Positions 9,446 to 19,761 are shown, numbered from the stretch's first letter. The stretch is 64,000 nt of DNA from Lysobacteraceae bacterium SCN 69-320 (GCA_001725155.1 MEFP01000004.1:124001-188000); one strand, 5' to 3'. Made by a program: numbers and translations. Notes: generated by a model from the sequence alone, not told the origin.

Positions 9446-11425
9446 TCAGTCGGCGAGCAGGTTCGCCAGCCGCGCCAGATGCGCCGCAGCCACGTCCTTG
9501 CGCGCCTGCGCGTCCTGCTCGGCGTCGCGGCCGTCCCAGTGCAGATCCTCGGCCGGTATCTCGGCAAGGAAGCGACTGGGTTCGTTGCGCAGGATTTCGC
9601 CGAAGCGCCGCGAGCGCGCCGCATAGCTCAGGCACAGGCGTTCCTTCGCGCGCGTGATGCCGACGTACATCAGGCGGCGTTCCTCGTCGAGGCGCCCCTC
9701 CTCGAGGCTGCCCTCGTGCGGCAGCTGGCCGTCCTCCACGCCGACGATGAAGACGAAGCGGAACTCCAGGCCCTTGGCGCCGTGCAGGGTCATCAGGCGC
9801 ACGGAATCGCCGGGATCGTCGCGGTCGGAGTGGGTCAGCAGCGCGAGCTGCGCGGCGAGATCGCCGGCGCTGGACGCGCCCTTCTGCATGGCGCGGAACC
9901 AGTCGGCCAGTTCGGTCAGGTTGTCCAGGCGACGCTGGCGCGCGGCCGGATCCTTGATCTCGGCGGTCAGATGTTCCGCATAGCGCGTGCGGCGCACGAG
10001 TTCGTCGACGAGCTCGGACGCGGCGAGCTCGCGCGAACGCGAGCGCAGCTCGGCGATCAGCTCGGCGAAACCGGCCAGCGACGAGGCCGAGCGTGGCGCG
10101 AGCTGCTTGAGCACCGCGTCGCTGCGCGCGGCTTCGAGCAGCGACGCGTGGCGCTGCTGGGCCAGTTCGCCGAGCTTTTCCAGGGTCGTCGCGCCGATGT
10201 CGCGACGCGGCACGTTGGCGATGCGCAGGAACGCCGAGTCGTCGTCGGGATTCGTGATCAGGCGCAGATAGGCCAGCACGTCCTTGACCTCGCCGCGGTC
10301 GAGAAACGCCGTGCCGCCGCTGATGTGATACGGCACGCGCGCCAGTCGCAGCGCCTTTTCCAGCGCGCGCGACTGGTGGTTGCCGCGGTACAGCACGGCG
10401 AAATCCTGCCACTTGGACTTGCTCTTCTCGGCCAGGTGGGTCAGGTCGGCGGCGACGCGTTCGGCTTCGTGCTCGCTGTCCTTGCATTCCATGACGCGGA
10501 TCGGCGGGCCTTCCGGCAGGTCGCTGAACAGCTGCTTGAGATGCTTGTGCGGGTTGTTCGCGATGAGCTTGTTCGCCGCGCGCAGGATGCGCTTGGCGCA
10601 GCGGTAGTTCTGTTCGAGCTTGACCACCTTGAGGTTCGGGTAGTCGCGCGCGAGGTCGTCGAGATTTTCCGGGTTCGCGCCGCGCCAGGCATAGATGGAC
10701 TGGTCGTCGTCGCCGACCGCGGTGAACGCGCCGCGTGGCCCGCAGAGATTGCGGATCAGCCGGTACTGCGCCGAGTTCGTGTCCTGGTATTCGTCGACGA
10801 GCAGGTAGCGGATGCGTTCCTGCCAGGCCGTGCGCGTGTCGGCATCCTGCTCGAGCAGGGTCAACGGCAGGCGGATCAGATCGTCGAAATCCACCGCGTT
10901 GAATGCGTTGAGGCGCTTCTGGTAGCCCTCGTAGAGCTGCGCGGCTTCGAGTTCGCGCGGGCTGCGCGCCGCGGCCAGCGCCTGGGCCGGATCCAGGCCG
11001 TTGTTCTTGGCCGTGGACACGAGGTTGCGCAGCGCCCAGAGCTGGTCGGATTTCAGCCCCTTCGGCAGCAGGTCCTTGATGATGGATTCGCCGTCGTCGG
11101 CGTCGAGGATGGAAAAGCCGCGCTTGAGGCCGAGCTTGGCGTGCTCGATCTGCAGGAATTTCAGGCCCATTGCGTGGAAGGTGCAGACGGTCAGCGCCTC
11201 GGCTGCGGCGCCGGACACGAGCTTGCCGACACGTTCGCGCATTTCGCGCGCGGCCTTGTTCGTGAACGTGATCGCGGCGATCTTCGCAGCCGGCAGATTG
11301 CGCCGCGATACCAGGTGGGCGATCTTCTGGGTAATGACGCTGGTCTTGCCGGAGCCGGCGCCGGCAAGCACGAGCAGCGGGCCGTCGCAATAGTCGACGG
11401 CGGCGCGTTGGGCGGGATTGAGCAT
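9446..11425 (-). CDS. rep: ATP-dependent DNA helicase Rep
   Basis: Rep is a superfamily 1A 3'-5' helicase that clears proteins ahead of the replication fork. The 659-residue protein begins [12 protein letters not shown] (Q motif) and has Walker A AGAGSGKT near residue 22, motif Ia [10 protein letters not shown], motif [10 protein letters not shown], motif [15 protein letters not shown], motif IV QNYRC, and the C-terminal [10 protein letters not shown] and YVGITRA motifs. Length and the short N-terminus favour Rep over UvrD or PcrA. It is divergent from tdk. The phosphatase and pyrF follow on the same strand. Confidence 0.95.
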   Translation of the reverse strand: MLNPAQRAAVDYCDGPLLVLAGAGSGKTSVITQKIAHLVSRRNLPAAKIAAITFTNKAAREMRERVGKLVSGAAAEALTVCTFHAMGLKFLQIEHAKLGLKRGFSILDADDGESIIKDLLPKGLKSDQLWALRNLVSTAKNNGLDPAQALAAARSPRELEAAQLYEGYQKRLNAFNAVDFDDLIRLPLTLLEQDADTRTAWQERIRYLLVDEYQDTNSAQYRLIRNLCGPRGAFTAVGDDDQSIYAWRGANPENLDDLARDYPNLKVVKLEQNYRCAKRILRAANKLIANNPHKHLKQLFSDLPEGPPIRVMECKDSEHEAERVAADLTHLAEKSKSKWQDFAVLYRGNHQSRALEKALRLARVPYHISGGTAFLDRGEVKDVLAYLRLITNPDDDSAFLRIANVPRRDIGATTLEKLGELAQQRHASLLEAARSDAVLKQLAPRSASSLAGFAELIAELRSRSRELAASELVDELVRRTRYAEHLTAEIKDPAARQRRLDNLTELADWFRAMQKGASSAGDLAAQLALLTHSDRDDPGDSVRLMTLHGAKGLEFRFVFIVGVEDGQLPHEGSLEEGRLDEERRLMYVGITRAKERLCLSYAARSRRFGEILRNEPSRFLAEIPAEDLHWDGRDAEQDAQARKDVAAAHLARLANLLAD

Positions 11426-11553
11426 GGCGGTACTTCTGTGGCTCGGCGGCGCCGGCGGCTGCGGCGCGGGCCGCCTATTCTGCCCGCGGCGGCGGTTCGC
11501 TCAAAGCCTTGCGTCTGCCGCTATCATGCCCACCCGCCCGCGTCGATACGGCC

Positions 11554-12174
11554 ATGGCCAAGCTCTACTTCTACTACTCGGCCATGAACGCCGGGAAGAC
11601 CACGACCCTGCTGCAAAGCGCCCACAACTATCACGAGCGCGGCATGCGCACCCTGATCTACACGCCGCGGCTGGACGATCGCTTCGGCGAAGGCGTGGTC
11701 GCCTCGCGCATAGGGCTCAAGGCGGACGGCCGCATCTTCGAGCGCGACGACGATCTGCTCGCGATGACGCGCGACGACGTCGCCGCGAACGGCGCACTGA
11801 ACTGCGTGCTCGTCGACGAGGCGCAGTTCCTCAGCAAGGCGCAGGTCTGGCAGCTGACCGAGATCGTCGATGCGCTGCACATTCCGGTGCTGGCCTACGG
11901 CCTGCGCACCGATTTCCGCGGTGAACTGTTCGAAGGCAGCCAATACCTGCTGGCCTGGGCCGATTCCTTCACCGAAATCAAGACCATCTGCCATACCGGC
12001 CGCAAGGCCACGATGGTCGTCCGCGTGGACGAGCATGGCCGCGCCGTGACGCAGGGTCCGCAGGTCCAGATCGGCGGCAATGACCGCTATGTCTCGGTCA
12101 GCCGCGCCGAGTTCAAGAAGATCACGAGCGGCGAAGGCCGCATCGAACTCAAGCAGGCCGAGCTGCCGCTGTAG
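11554..12174 (+). CDS. tdk: Thymidine kinase Tdk
   Basis: Tdk phosphorylates thymidine to dTMP in the salvage pathway. The 206-residue protein has the P-loop [10 protein letters not shown] near residue 8, the DEAQF magnesium motif near residue 90, and the lid/lasso region ending YVSVSRAEF. The ATG at 11554 gives MAKLYFYYS; an earlier in-frame start adds 15 unlikely residues. The structural zinc site of TK1-like enzymes is degenerate: ICHTG replaces the usual CxC-type pair, and VSVSRAEF has Ser and Glu where E. coli Tdk has Cys and His. The gene is convergent with the OmpA-domain gene 19 bases away. Confidence 0.95.
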   Translation: MAKLYFYYSAMNAGKTTTLLQSAHNYHERGMRTLIYTPRLDDRFGEGVVASRIGLKADGRIFERDDDLLAMTRDDVAANGALNCVLVDEAQFLSKAQVWQLTEIVDALHIPVLAYGLRTDFRGELFEGSQYLLAWADSFTEIKTICHTGRKATMVVRVDEHGRAVTQGPQVQIGGNDRYVSVSRAEFKKITSGEGRIELKQAELPL

Positions 12175-12193
12175 CGGCAGCCCGGCGCAAGCT

Positions 12194-13270
12194 TCACTGC
12201 TTGACCAGTTCGACGCGGCGGTTCTTCGCGCGGCCGGCTTCGTCGGCATTGCTCGCCACCGGCGCAGCGCTGCCCATGCCCTGGGCGAGCAGGCGGTCGG
12301 CGGCGACGGCGTAGCTGCCGGTCAGCGCGGCGACCACGGCGTCGGCGCGCTTTTTGGACAATTCCAGATTGTAGGCGGCACCGCCCTGGTTGTCGGTATG
12401 TCCGGCGACGACGAGCTTGAGCGCGGCGTCGGCCTTCAGCAGCGCGGCGATCTCGTCGAGCTGCGGTCTGGATTCGGGCTTGAGTTCGGCCTTGTCGAAA
12501 TCGAAATAGATGCCGTACAGCGCGACCTTGCCGCTGCTGGCGATGGCCTGGGCCATTTCCGAGGCCTTGACCGTGACCATCTTCTGCTCGCGCGCCTTGG
12601 CTTCCAGGGTGACGACGACGGCGACCGTGCGCTCGTTCAGCGCCTTGCAGTACATGCTGTCGCGGGCCGTATAGGCCAGCACGGCGACGTGGGTTTCCGC
12701 GCCGGCGGCGGCGAACTTCGCGACACCGTAGCGCAGGTCGCCGAGGTCCATGTCGACGGCGCAGGCGGCGTTGCTGAAGCTCTCGGCGCTGATCGCGCTC
12801 TTCGGGAACAGGTAATTCAGCAGGCCCTGCTGGCCGCCGCCGTGGGTCACGCCGGAGGTCACGTCGCCGCCGCAATTCTCGGCCTTGCATTCGTACAGGC
12901 TCTGGCCGCCTTTTTCCTGCACGAGCTGCTGGTAGTTGCGCAGCACTTCCAGCGGGCTGCGGCCTTCGGGCAGCACGTAGACCGTACGCGTGAGCTTGCC
13001 TTCGAGGGAGGCCGACGCAGTGGTCTGCATCAGGCGGTTGTTCATGCCGTCGCGCTTTTCGTCGTCCGGATCCGGCGTCAGCACGGCCAGCGGCAGCAGC
13101 ACCTCGTCATAGGCCTTGGCCTGCTGCTCGACGATGAACGCGCCTTCATAGCGGCCCAGGCCGGCCGGATCGGCGCTGCCGGGCTTGTCGGCCGTCGGCA
13201 CGGTGGCGTCGGCGAACGCCGTGGCGGCGGCCAGACCGCCGAGCAGGATGAGCAGGAGACGCAGCGACAT
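12194..13270 (-). CDS. OmpA-domain outer-membrane/periplasmic protein with DUF4892-like N-terminus
   Basis: The 358-residue protein has a signal peptide (MSLRLLLILLGGLAAATAFA). Its C-terminal 110 residues form an OmpA-like peptidoglycan-binding domain (YFDFDKAELKPES, GHTDNQGG, LSKKRADAV, NRRVELV). The N-terminal part starts DKPGSADPAGLGRYEGAFIV and contains a Cys pair (YECKAENCGG); it resembles DUF4892 proteins as I remember them, but I cannot confirm this. It probably tethers an envelope component to peptidoglycan. The start is at 13268-13270. Convergent with tdk and upstream of no obvious partner. Confidence 0.82.
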   Translation of the reverse strand: MSLRLLLILLGGLAAATAFADATVPTADKPGSADPAGLGRYEGAFIVEQQAKAYDEVLLPLAVLTPDPDDEKRDGMNNRLMQTTASASLEGKLTRTVYVLPEGRSPLEVLRNYQQLVQEKGGQSLYECKAENCGGDVTSGVTHGGGQQGLLNYLFPKSAISAESFSNAACAVDMDLGDLRYGVAKFAAAGAETHVAVLAYTARDSMYCKALNERTVAVVVTLEAKAREQKMVTVKASEMAQAIASSGKVALYGIYFDFDKAELKPESRPQLDEIAALLKADAALKLVVAGHTDNQGGAAYNLELSKKRADAVVAALTGSYAVAADRLLAQGMGSAAPVASNADEAGRAKNRRVELVKQ

Positions 13271-13364
13271 GGAACACCTCGACACAGGGCCAGGAGCGGC
13301 CGGTGCCTGGGCAATACGCAAGCCGGGGCGCAAGCATGAAATCGGCGCCGCGCGGCGCGCGGGC

Positions 13365-14177
13365 TCAGCGCTGGCAGCGCGGGCAGAAGAAGGTGCTGCG
13401 CTGGCCCAGGGTCACGGCCTTGACCGGTGTCGCGCAGGTCTTGCAGGGCTCGCCGGCGCGGCCGTAGACGAACAGCTCCTGTTCGAAATAGCCGGGCAGG
13501 CCGTCCGGGCTGATGAAGTCGCGCAAGGTCGTGCCGCCGCGGCGTATCGCATAGGCCAGGATGCGTTTGACCGCCTCGGCCAGCGCGCGATAGCGCGCCC
13601 GCGATACCTGGCCGGCTGCGCGCGCCGGATGGATGCCGGCGGCGAACAGTGCTTCGGCCGCATAGATGTTGCCGACGCCGACGACGATCTTCTGGTCCAT
13701 CAGCAGCAGCTTCACCGCGCATTTGCGGCCGCGCGACACCTGCCAGAGATAGTCGCCGTCGAACGCGTTCGACAGCGGCTCGGGTCCGAGGCCGGCCAGC
13801 AGCGCATGCACCTCGCCGGGGTTCTGCCAGAGCTGGCTGCCGAAGCGGCGCGGGTCGGTGTAGCGCAGCACCTGGCCCGAGTCCAGGCACCAGTCGACAT
13901 GGTCGTGCAGCCCCGGCGGCGTCGCTTCGGGCAGCACGCGCAACGAGCCGGACATGCCCAGGTGCAGCAGCGCGCTGCCGGCCCGGGTGTGCACGAGCAG
14001 GTACTTGGCGCGGCGTTCGATGTCGTCGAGCCGCTGGCCCGGCAGGCGCTCGCGCAGTTCGGCCGCGATCGGCCAGCGCAGCTGCGCCTGGCGCACGATC
14101 AGGCGTTCGACGCGGCGGCCGAGCAGATGCGGGGCGAGGCCGCGCCGCGTCGTTTCGACTTCGGGCAGTTCGGGCAT
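13365..14177 (-). CDS. mutM: Formamidopyrimidine-DNA glycosylase MutM
   Basis: MutM (Fpg) excises 8-oxoguanine and FaPy lesions and cleaves the DNA by beta,delta-elimination. The 270-residue protein starts [14 protein letters not shown], giving the catalytic Pro-1 and Glu-2 after Met removal. It has the helix-two-turn-helix region ([20 protein letters not shown]) and a C-terminal zinc finger CKTC-x16-CPRC. Its ATG overlaps the stop of the DUF4340 gene in a TGATG arrangement, so it is the last gene of the ABC-transporter transcript. Confidence 0.97.
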   Translation of the reverse strand: MPELPEVETTRRGLAPHLLGRRVERLIVRQAQLRWPIAAELRERLPGQRLDDIERRAKYLLVHTRAGSALLHLGMSGSLRVLPEATPPGLHDHVDWCLDSGQVLRYTDPRRFGSQLWQNPGEVHALLAGLGPEPLSNAFDGDYLWQVSRGRKCAVKLLLMDQKIVVGVGNIYAAEALFAAGIHPARAAGQVSRARYRALAEAVKRILAYAIRRGGTTLRDFISPDGLPGYFEQELFVYGRAGEPCKTCATPVKAVTLGQRSTFFCPRCQR

Positions 14178-14983
14178 CAGCGGGTCGCGGTCGCGGCGCC
14201 GGTCGTCGTGGCCGGCAACAGTTGCTGCATCTGGGGTTCGTCCAGCGGATACACCAGGGCCGGCGCTTCGCGCAGCGCGAGGTAGCGGCCGTCGTCGCGG
14301 CGCCAGAGACGGAACGTCAGGCGGCTTCCGTGCGCGTCGGCGAGCTCGACGACGATGGCTGCCGCTGCGGCCGGCCCGTCCGGCGCGACGACCTGGCTCG
14401 TCGTCACGCGGTTCCAGGCGGCGGCGAGTTCCGGATGATCGCGGCCGTCCACGCGCACCTGAGCGAGCTCGGCCAGCGGCGCGGCGAGGCGATGGTCGAT
14501 CTCCGATTCCGCCGGCGCGAGCAGCCAGCCGCTGAAGCGGTCCGGCAGCAGCGCGATGCCGTCCGCCGTGCGCACGTAGCGGTCGCCGCGGATCGCATCG
14601 GTGACGCCGAATTCCAGGCGTTTTCCGCCGAGTTCGAGCAGGGCCTGCGGCGGCGCCAGGCCGATGCGCGCCGGATCGAAGCGGTCGGCCGCATGGCGCT
14701 GTCGCGGTGCGGCGGCCGGGATAGCGAGCAGGCGCGCGACCGCATCCTCGTGCGCCGGCATTGCATAGGGTTCGCGCATCCACCAGTGTCCGTCGCGGCG
14801 TTCGAACCGGCGCGCCGGCTTGTCGCCGGCGCTGACGCGCAGGTCGGTCAGATTGGCCGTGTCCACGGCAGCCAGCGGCTCGCCGAGGCTGGCCTGTTCG
14901 CGACGCACGACGATGCCGGCCGTCAGCGCAAGCAGGCCGACCGCCGCGGCCAATACGAGGTTCTGGCGCGTGCGCCGACGCAT
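14177..14983 (-). CDS. DUF4340-domain membrane-anchored protein
   Basis: The 268-residue protein has one N-terminal membrane segment (residues 9-25, [18 protein letters not shown]) and then a periplasmic Ala-rich body with [14 protein letters not shown] near residue 60 and [12 protein letters not shown] near 235. These are hallmarks of DUF4340 proteins, which usually sit beside GldG-type ABC transporter genes, as here. The function is unknown; the context suggests it is an accessory subunit of the transporter. It is 2 bases from the preceding gene and overlaps mutM by one base. Confidence 0.85.
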   Translation of the reverse strand: MRRRTRQNLVLAAAVGLLALTAGIVVRREQASLGEPLAAVDTANLTDLRVSAGDKPARRFERRDGHWWMREPYAMPAHEDAVARLLAIPAAAPRQRHAADRFDPARIGLAPPQALLELGGKRLEFGVTDAIRGDRYVRTADGIALLPDRFSGWLLAPAESEIDHRLAAPLAELAQVRVDGRDHPELAAAWNRVTTSQVVAPDGPAAAAAIVVELADAHGSRLTFRLWRRDDGRYLALREAPALVYPLDEPQMQQLLPATTTGAATATR

Positions 14984-14985
14984 GC

Positions 14986-16338
14986 TCAGCGCCGGCGCCG
15001 ACGGCGCCAGGCCGTCAGGCCGCCGATCGTCGCGAGCAGCAGCGGCAGCACGACGAGCAGGCCCAGACCGATCAGGGTCAGGCGCGTCTGCGACAGCTGG
15101 ATCAGGCGGTCCGGCGCGCCGCGGTCGGGAATCTCGATCAGCGCATCGTCGGCCAGCAGCCAGTTGAATATGCGTTGGCCGAGTTCGCGATTGCCGCCGT
15201 TGCCGATGAAGCGATTGGACAGGAAATCGCCGTCGCCGATGACGACGGCGCGCTGCTCGCGCCGGTCCGGTCGCGGCGAGAGGCGCGACAGCGCGAAGCC
15301 CAGGTCAAGCGGGCCGCGCATTTCGTCGGTGTCCGGATCGAAGCGTATCGTCGCGCCGGATTCGCCGGCCTTGGGTATCGCGCCGGTTTCGTTCCAGCTC
15401 TGCGCGCCGCTGCTCAGCAGCGGCTGCACCTGCCAGCGCGGCTGGGTCAGCTGAGCCAGCGCGACGGCCTGCGGAAACAATGTCGTCGTTTCCAGGCCGC
15501 GCGTGATCGCATGATCGGGATAGCGGCTCAACGCGACGAAGCTCGGATCACCCAGGCCGAGGCTCGCACCGGCGCCGTCGACGAGCATGCCCGCCAGCAG
15601 GCGCACCGACAGCGCATCGGCGAGGTTCGCGAGGCCGGCGTTCTCGCCGGGTTCGGCCAGCCAGAGCACGGCGCCGCCGCGCTCGACCCAGTCGACGATT
15701 TCCGCCGCGACCGGCGCGGCCACGGCCGTGCGCGGATCGGCGATCACGAGCAGATCGGTGTTGTCGGGTATGCGCGCGCCGCTGCCGAGCACCAGCGGCA
15801 CGCAGCGCACGCCCTGATTCAGCAGCAGCGCGGTGAATTGGGCCAGATCGGCGTCGGCCGTGCCGTCGGGCTTGCGTTCGCCATCGCCGGACAGGAACGC
15901 GACCATGCGCTCCTGCGTGCGCGACAGGCGCAGCAGGGCGTTGGAGAACTCCTGCTCGTTGACCCGCTGCAGCCGTTCGCTGCGGCCGCGGTAGCGCAGC
16001 TCGATCTCGCCGTCGACGCGCACGCCGAGCGCGCGCATCGCCGCCGGATCGCTGGCCGGATCGACGAACTGCAACGCGATGTCGGCCTTGTGTGCGCGGT
16101 AGCGGTCGAAGAATGCGGCGATCGCCGCGCGCAGATTGCCGCTGTCGCTGGCGTAGGAGGTGATTTCCACCGGCGCGTCCAGGCGCTGCAGCAACTGCAC
16201 GGTCTGCGGCGCGAGTGACGCGTGCTGCGCGGCGCTCCAGTCGCTGCGGAATCCGAAGCGCGTGCTCAGGAAACCGATGAGTCCGGCCAGCGCGAGGCAG
16301 AGCAGCGCATGCAGCAGCCGGCCGAATCCGCCGCGCAT
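14986..16338 (-). CDS. GldG-like substrate-binding component of an ABC transporter
   Basis: The 450-residue protein has an N-terminal membrane segment ([22 protein letters not shown]), a large periplasmic part and a C-terminal membrane segment ([21 protein letters not shown]) with an Arg-rich tail. The [27 protein letters not shown] region and the following FVDP..DP pattern are typical of the GldG family (ABC-type uncharacterised transport system). Relatives take part in gliding motility in Bacteroidetes, but in proteobacteria the role is unknown. The start at 16336-16338 overlaps the permease stop by one base (TGATG). Confidence 0.87.
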   Translation of the reverse strand: MRGGFGRLLHALLCLALAGLIGFLSTRFGFRSDWSAAQHASLAPQTVQLLQRLDAPVEITSYASDSGNLRAAIAAFFDRYRAHKADIALQFVDPASDPAAMRALGVRVDGEIELRYRGRSERLQRVNEQEFSNALLRLSRTQERMVAFLSGDGERKPDGTADADLAQFTALLLNQGVRCVPLVLGSGARIPDNTDLLVIADPRTAVAAPVAAEIVDWVERGGAVLWLAEPGENAGLANLADALSVRLLAGMLVDGAGASLGLGDPSFVALSRYPDHAITRGLETTTLFPQAVALAQLTQPRWQVQPLLSSGAQSWNETGAIPKAGESGATIRFDPDTDEMRGPLDLGFALSRLSPRPDRREQRAVVIGDGDFLSNRFIGNGGNRELGQRIFNWLLADDALIEIPDRGAPDRLIQLSQTRLTLIGLGLLVVLPLLLATIGGLTAWRRRRRR

Positions 16339-17093
16339 CAGTCGGCGCTCCGCAGGCTGGCCAGCTGGCGCGCGGTCAGCGCGAGGAACACCGCCGTGAC
16401 GAGGACGAACCAGACCAGGTCGACACTGGCGACCACGCCTTCGCTGAGCGGGCCGAAATGCGTCGGCAGCGCCAGCCAGTTGATCAGACTGTTGCTGACT
16501 CCGGCTGCGCGCGCGCCGAGGTCGACCACGCAGAAGACGATGTTGATCAGCAGCGCGAGTGCCGCGGCGAGCACAGGCTGAGCTGTCACGCTGGAGGCAT
16601 ACAGTGCGATCGCGGCGAGCGCGGCCGCATGCAGCACCAGCGCCAGGCCGTTGGCCGCGAGGCGGCCGAGATCGAGTTCGGTGCTGCCGTACAGGCTCAG
16701 CGGCAGCAGCGCGGTCAGCGCGATCAGCAGCAGCAGCCAGGCATACAGGCCCAGCCATTTGCCGACGGCGATCGCGCCGTCGCCGACGCCGGCGGCCAGC
16801 AGCAGGCTCAGGGAGTGTGCGCGGCGTTCGCCGGCGATGCTGCGCGAACCCAGCAGCGGCACGAGCACGATCAGCACGATCGCGAGCCAGCCCAGCGCGG
16901 GTGCGGCGACCTGGGCAGTTGCGCCGACGTGGGCCGCATTGCCGGTGCTTTCCTGCACGCGCAGGAAGCTGTCGAGGCGGCCCAGGAAGATCCAGGCCAG
17001 CAGGCCGATCACGCCGGCCAGCAGCAGCCACGACCAGGCCTGCACGCGCAGGCGGCGCCATTCATGGGCGGCGATGACCAGGGCGGCGCTCAT
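16338..17093 (-). CDS. ABC transporter permease (ABC-2/GldF type)
   Basis: The 251-residue membrane protein has about six hydrophobic segments and no ATPase motif. The arrangement RSIAGERRAHSLSLLLAAGV near residue 85 is typical of ABC-2 type permeases (the ExxR-like GERR element preceding a conserved helix). It lies between an ATPase gene (4-base ATGA overlap, 17090-17093) and the GldG-like gene (1-base overlap), so the four proteins form one complex. Confidence 0.9.
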   Translation of the reverse strand: MSAALVIAAHEWRRLRVQAWSWLLLAGVIGLLAWIFLGRLDSFLRVQESTGNAAHVGATAQVAAPALGWLAIVLIVLVPLLGSRSIAGERRAHSLSLLLAAGVGDGAIAVGKWLGLYAWLLLLIALTALLPLSLYGSTELDLGRLAANGLALVLHAAALAAIALYASSVTAQPVLAAALALLINIVFCVVDLGARAAGVSNSLINWLALPTHFGPLSEGVVASVDLVWFVLVTAVFLALTARQLASLRSAD

Positions 17094-17833
17094 GCGGCGG
17101 CAGAGTCGAGATCGGCGGCGATGCGCAGGAACAACTGCTCCAGGCGCGCGGTCTCGCCGGCCGTGACCGCCGCGTCATGGCGCAGCACGCCGCGATGCAG
17201 GATCGCGATGCGGTCGCAGCAGGCTTCGGCTTCGGCCAGCAGATGCGTGGACAGGATTACCGCATGATCGGCGCGCAAGGCGCGGATCAGCTCGCGCATG
17301 CGCAGCGACTGCACCGGATCCAGGCCCGAGGCCGGTTCGTCGAGCACGACCAGGGTCGGTGCATGCAGCAATGCCTGGGCAATGCCGACACGCTGCTGGA
17401 AGCCCTTGGACAGCTGGCCGATCAGACGCCGGCGCACCTCGCCGAGATCGCAGCGCTCGATTTCGCGACCGACGGCGGCAACGGTGTCGCGCCGCGGCAG
17501 GCCGTGCAGGCGCGCGCAGAACGTCAGGTATTCGTCGACCGCGAGTTCCGCATGCAGCGGCGCACGCTCGGGCAGATAGCCGATGCCGCGGCGCGCGAGT
17601 TCGGGCGCTTCGTAGAGATCCTGTCCGCCCAGCAGCACCTGGCCCGCATCGGGCGCGAGCACGCCGGCGATCATGCGCAAGGTCGTGGACTTGCCGGCGC
17701 CGTTGACGCCGAGCAGCCCCAGCACCTCGCCGCGCGCGACGTCCAGGCTCAAGGCGTCCACGACCCGGTGTCCCGCGAGCGTGCGCGAGATGCGGTCGGT
17801 GCGGAGTGCGGGAGCGGAGACGGGGTCGGCCAC
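17090..17833 (-). CDS. ABC transporter ATP-binding protein (GldA/CcmA type)
   Basis: The 247-residue ATPase has Walker A GVNGAGKST near residue 40, the signature LSKGFQQRVGIAQAL near residue 140, Walker B VVLDEPASGLDP and the H-loop STH. A GTG at 17831-17833 (VADPVSAPALRT) gives a normal N-terminus. Reading farther upstream in frame runs into sequence antisense to the desaturase gene and should be discarded. No ribosome binding site is obvious, so the exact start is uncertain. It is the first gene of the set ATPase-permease-GldG-DUF4340-mutM. Confidence 0.9.
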   Translation of the reverse strand: MADPVSAPALRTDRISRTLAGHRVVDALSLDVARGEVLGLLGVNGAGKSTTLRMIAGVLAPDAGQVLLGGQDLYEAPELARRGIGYLPERAPLHAELAVDEYLTFCARLHGLPRRDTVAAVGREIERCDLGEVRRRLIGQLSKGFQQRVGIAQALLHAPTLVVLDEPASGLDPVQSLRMRELIRALRADHAVILSTHLLAEAEACCDRIAILHRGVLRHDAAVTAGETARLEQLFLRIAADLDSAAA

Positions 17834-18001
17834 AGGGGCGCGATTGTGGCCACGGGCTGCGCGGGCCACAAGCACGCGATTCAGAATCAGGGAAAAAACG
17901 AACGTTTGCGCAGGTGGCACTTGGATTGCTTCACGTAGTCCCCACAAACGACGTCGCGTATAGTCTTCATCCTGCTTTCCCTCTTGCTGGTTACTTAACC
18001 T

Positions 18002-19198
18002 ATGTTTAACGCCGTCATCGAGTTTCTGACCGGGGGCCTTACCCAGGCCAGTTGGCCCTGGCTGGTCGGTTACTTCATCCTGGTCACGCAGCTGACTATC
18101 TTCTCGGTCACCCTGTACCTGCACCGCAGCCAGGCGCACCGCGGCGTCGACTTCCATCCGGTGCTGAACCATTTCTTCCGCTTCTGGGCCTGGTTCTCCA
18201 CGGCCATGGTCACCAAGGAGTGGGTCGCGATCCATCGCAAGCACCACGCCAAGTGCGAGACCGACGAGGATCCGCACAGCCCGGTCATCTTCGGCATCAA
18301 GAAGGTGCTCTGGGACGGCGTGGATCTGTACCGCCAGGCCCGGCGCCAGAGCGAGACCATGGACAAGTACGGTCTCGGCACGCCGAACGACTGGCTCGAG
18401 CGCCGCGTCTACTCGGCCATGCCCGAGGTTGGCCCGACGTTGATGCTGTTCCTGAACTTCGCGCTGTTCGGACTCTGGGGCGTCGTGATCTGGGCCTGCC
18501 AGATGATCTGGATCCCGTTCTGGGCTGCCGGCGTCGTCAATGGCCTCGGCCACTGGTGGGGCTACCGCAATTTCGAAAGCAACGACACCGCGACGAACCT
18601 GACCCCCTGGGGCCTGATCATCGGCGGCGAAGAGCTGCACAACAATCACCACGCGTTCCCGAGCTCGTCCAAGTTCGCGCTGCGCAAGTGGGAGCTCGAC
18701 ATCGGCTGGGTTGCCATCAAGTCGTTCGAAGCCGTCGGCCTGGCCAAGGTGCTGCGCGTCGCGCCGAGCCTGGACGTCCGCCCGAACATGCACCTGCCCG
18801 ACAGCGATACGATCAAGGCGCTGATCGCGCACAAGTTCCAGGTCATGACCGACTACTTCGGCGGCGTCATCGTACCGACCCTGCGCGAGGAAGCGGCCCA
18901 GGCCGGCAACAACCTCAAGGCGCTGCCGCGCCGTATGCGGAAGGCGCTGTCCAACGGCGGCCGCTGGCTCGACAACGACGCGCGCGAGCGTCTGGGCCAG
19001 TGGGTCAAGGAACGTCCGACCATGGCCACCGTCATGGAATATCGCGGCCGCCTGCATGAGCTCATGGAAGGTCGCAACGGCGAAGCAATGCTCGAAGGCC
19101 TGAAGCAGTGGTGCCGCGAGGCCGAGGCCAGCGGTATCCGCGTGCTGCAGGAGTTCGCCGCGCGCCTCAAGGGCTACTCGCTGGTCGCCGCGCACTGA
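18002..19198 (+). CDS. Membrane fatty acid desaturase (delta-9 type)
   Basis: The protein is 398 residues with four membrane segments in its first half and three histidine boxes that bind the di-iron centre: HRSQAHR near residue 41, HRKHH near 79, and HNNHH (EELHNNHHAFP) near 216. This is the acyl-CoA or acyl-lipid desaturase family, which introduces a cis double bond into membrane acyl chains. About 170 residues follow the last box, more than the minimal enzyme, forming a charged helical tail. A TATAGT -10-like box lies at 17959-17964 with no clear -35. A second desaturase occurs at the end of the window. Confidence 0.93.
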   Translation: MFNAVIEFLTGGLTQASWPWLVGYFILVTQLTIFSVTLYLHRSQAHRGVDFHPVLNHFFRFWAWFSTAMVTKEWVAIHRKHHAKCETDEDPHSPVIFGIKKVLWDGVDLYRQARRQSETMDKYGLGTPNDWLERRVYSAMPEVGPTLMLFLNFALFGLWGVVIWACQMIWIPFWAAGVVNGLGHWWGYRNFESNDTATNLTPWGLIIGGEELHNNHHAFPSSSKFALRKWELDIGWVAIKSFEAVGLAKVLRVAPSLDVRPNMHLPDSDTIKALIAHKFQVMTDYFGGVIVPTLREEAAQAGNNLKALPRRMRKALSNGGRWLDNDARERLGQWVKERPTMATVMEYRGRLHELMEGRNGEAMLEGLKQWCREAEASGIRVLQEFAARLKGYSLVAAH

Positions 19199-19218
19199 GT
19201 CAACGGCTTGTGTCTGGC

Positions 19219-19251
19219 AACAAAAAGGCGCCCTCGTGGCGCCTTTTTGTT
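19219..19251. terminator. Terminator after the desaturase gene
   Basis: A 14-bp perfect stem (AACAAAAAGGCGCC / GGCGCCTTTTTGTT) surrounds a 5-base loop and carries T-runs in both directions. It lies 20 bases after the desaturase stop. Confidence 0.9.
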
Positions 19252-19289
19252 GCGCGCGTCCGGATTGCTGGCGAATCAAATGTGACGGA

Positions 19290-19319
19290 TTGCACGGAAC
19301 CCCCGAGGCCTTACACAAT
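19290..19319 (+). promoter_or_regulatory. Possible sigma70 promoter of the secreted-protein gene
   Basis: TTGCAC at 19290-19295 and CACAAT at 19314-19319 are separated by 18 bases, matching four of six consensus bases each if the -10 is taken as CACAAT. The gene starts at 19354 after a GGGGAA ribosome binding site. Confidence 0.35.
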
Positions 19320-19353
19320 GCGTCCCGCGCATGTCGCGCATAGGGGAAATTCC

Positions 19354-19725
19354 GTGAAAAAACTTACCGGCTTGCTGCTGGCGCTTGCTGCCGCCTTCGC
19401 CGCATCGGGTTCGGCCAGCGCCGACTCCAGCGATTCCAAGGTCGTCATCAAGAACAAGTCCGCCTGGGCCATCCACGAGCTGTACTTCTCGCCGACCGAC
19501 GAACGCGAATGGGGCGCCGACCAACTCGGCAAGCACACGATCAATACCGGCGACAGCTTCACGCTCAACGGCATTCCGTGCCGCGCCTATGACGTGCGCC
19601 TGGTCGACGAGGACGGCGACGAATGCATCGTCGAGGACGTCGGTCTGTGCGCCAGCAGCAACACCTGGGTCATCAACGACGAAGACCTCGTCGGCTGCCA
19701 GGCCAAGACGCAGGAAGAAGACTGA
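19354..19725 (+). CDS. Small secreted acidic protein of unknown function
   Basis: The 123-residue product starts at a GTG preceded by GGGGAA (19343-19348) and has a clear signal peptide, VKKLTGLLLALAAAFAASGSASA. The mature part is acidic and looks beta-rich: KVVIKNKSAWAIHELYFSP, then GDSFTLNGIPCRAYDVRLVD and EDGDECIVEDVGLC, with four cysteines that could form two disulfides, ending in an acidic tail. I have seen similar sequences in xanthomonads without a named function. A strong terminator separates it from the desaturase upstream. Confidence 0.8.
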   Translation: MKKLTGLLLALAAAFAASGSASADSSDSKVVIKNKSAWAIHELYFSPTDEREWGADQLGKHTINTGDSFTLNGIPCRAYDVRLVDEDGDECIVEDVGLCASSNTWVINDEDLVGCQAKTQEED

Positions 19726-19761
19726 GCTTCGCCCGCGTCGGCGCCGCACCGCAGCGCCGAT

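Noticed and set aside
17834-19318. Long upstream extension of the ABC ATPase frame
   Set aside because: It runs antisense through the desaturase gene; the ATPase domain begins right after GTG 17833.
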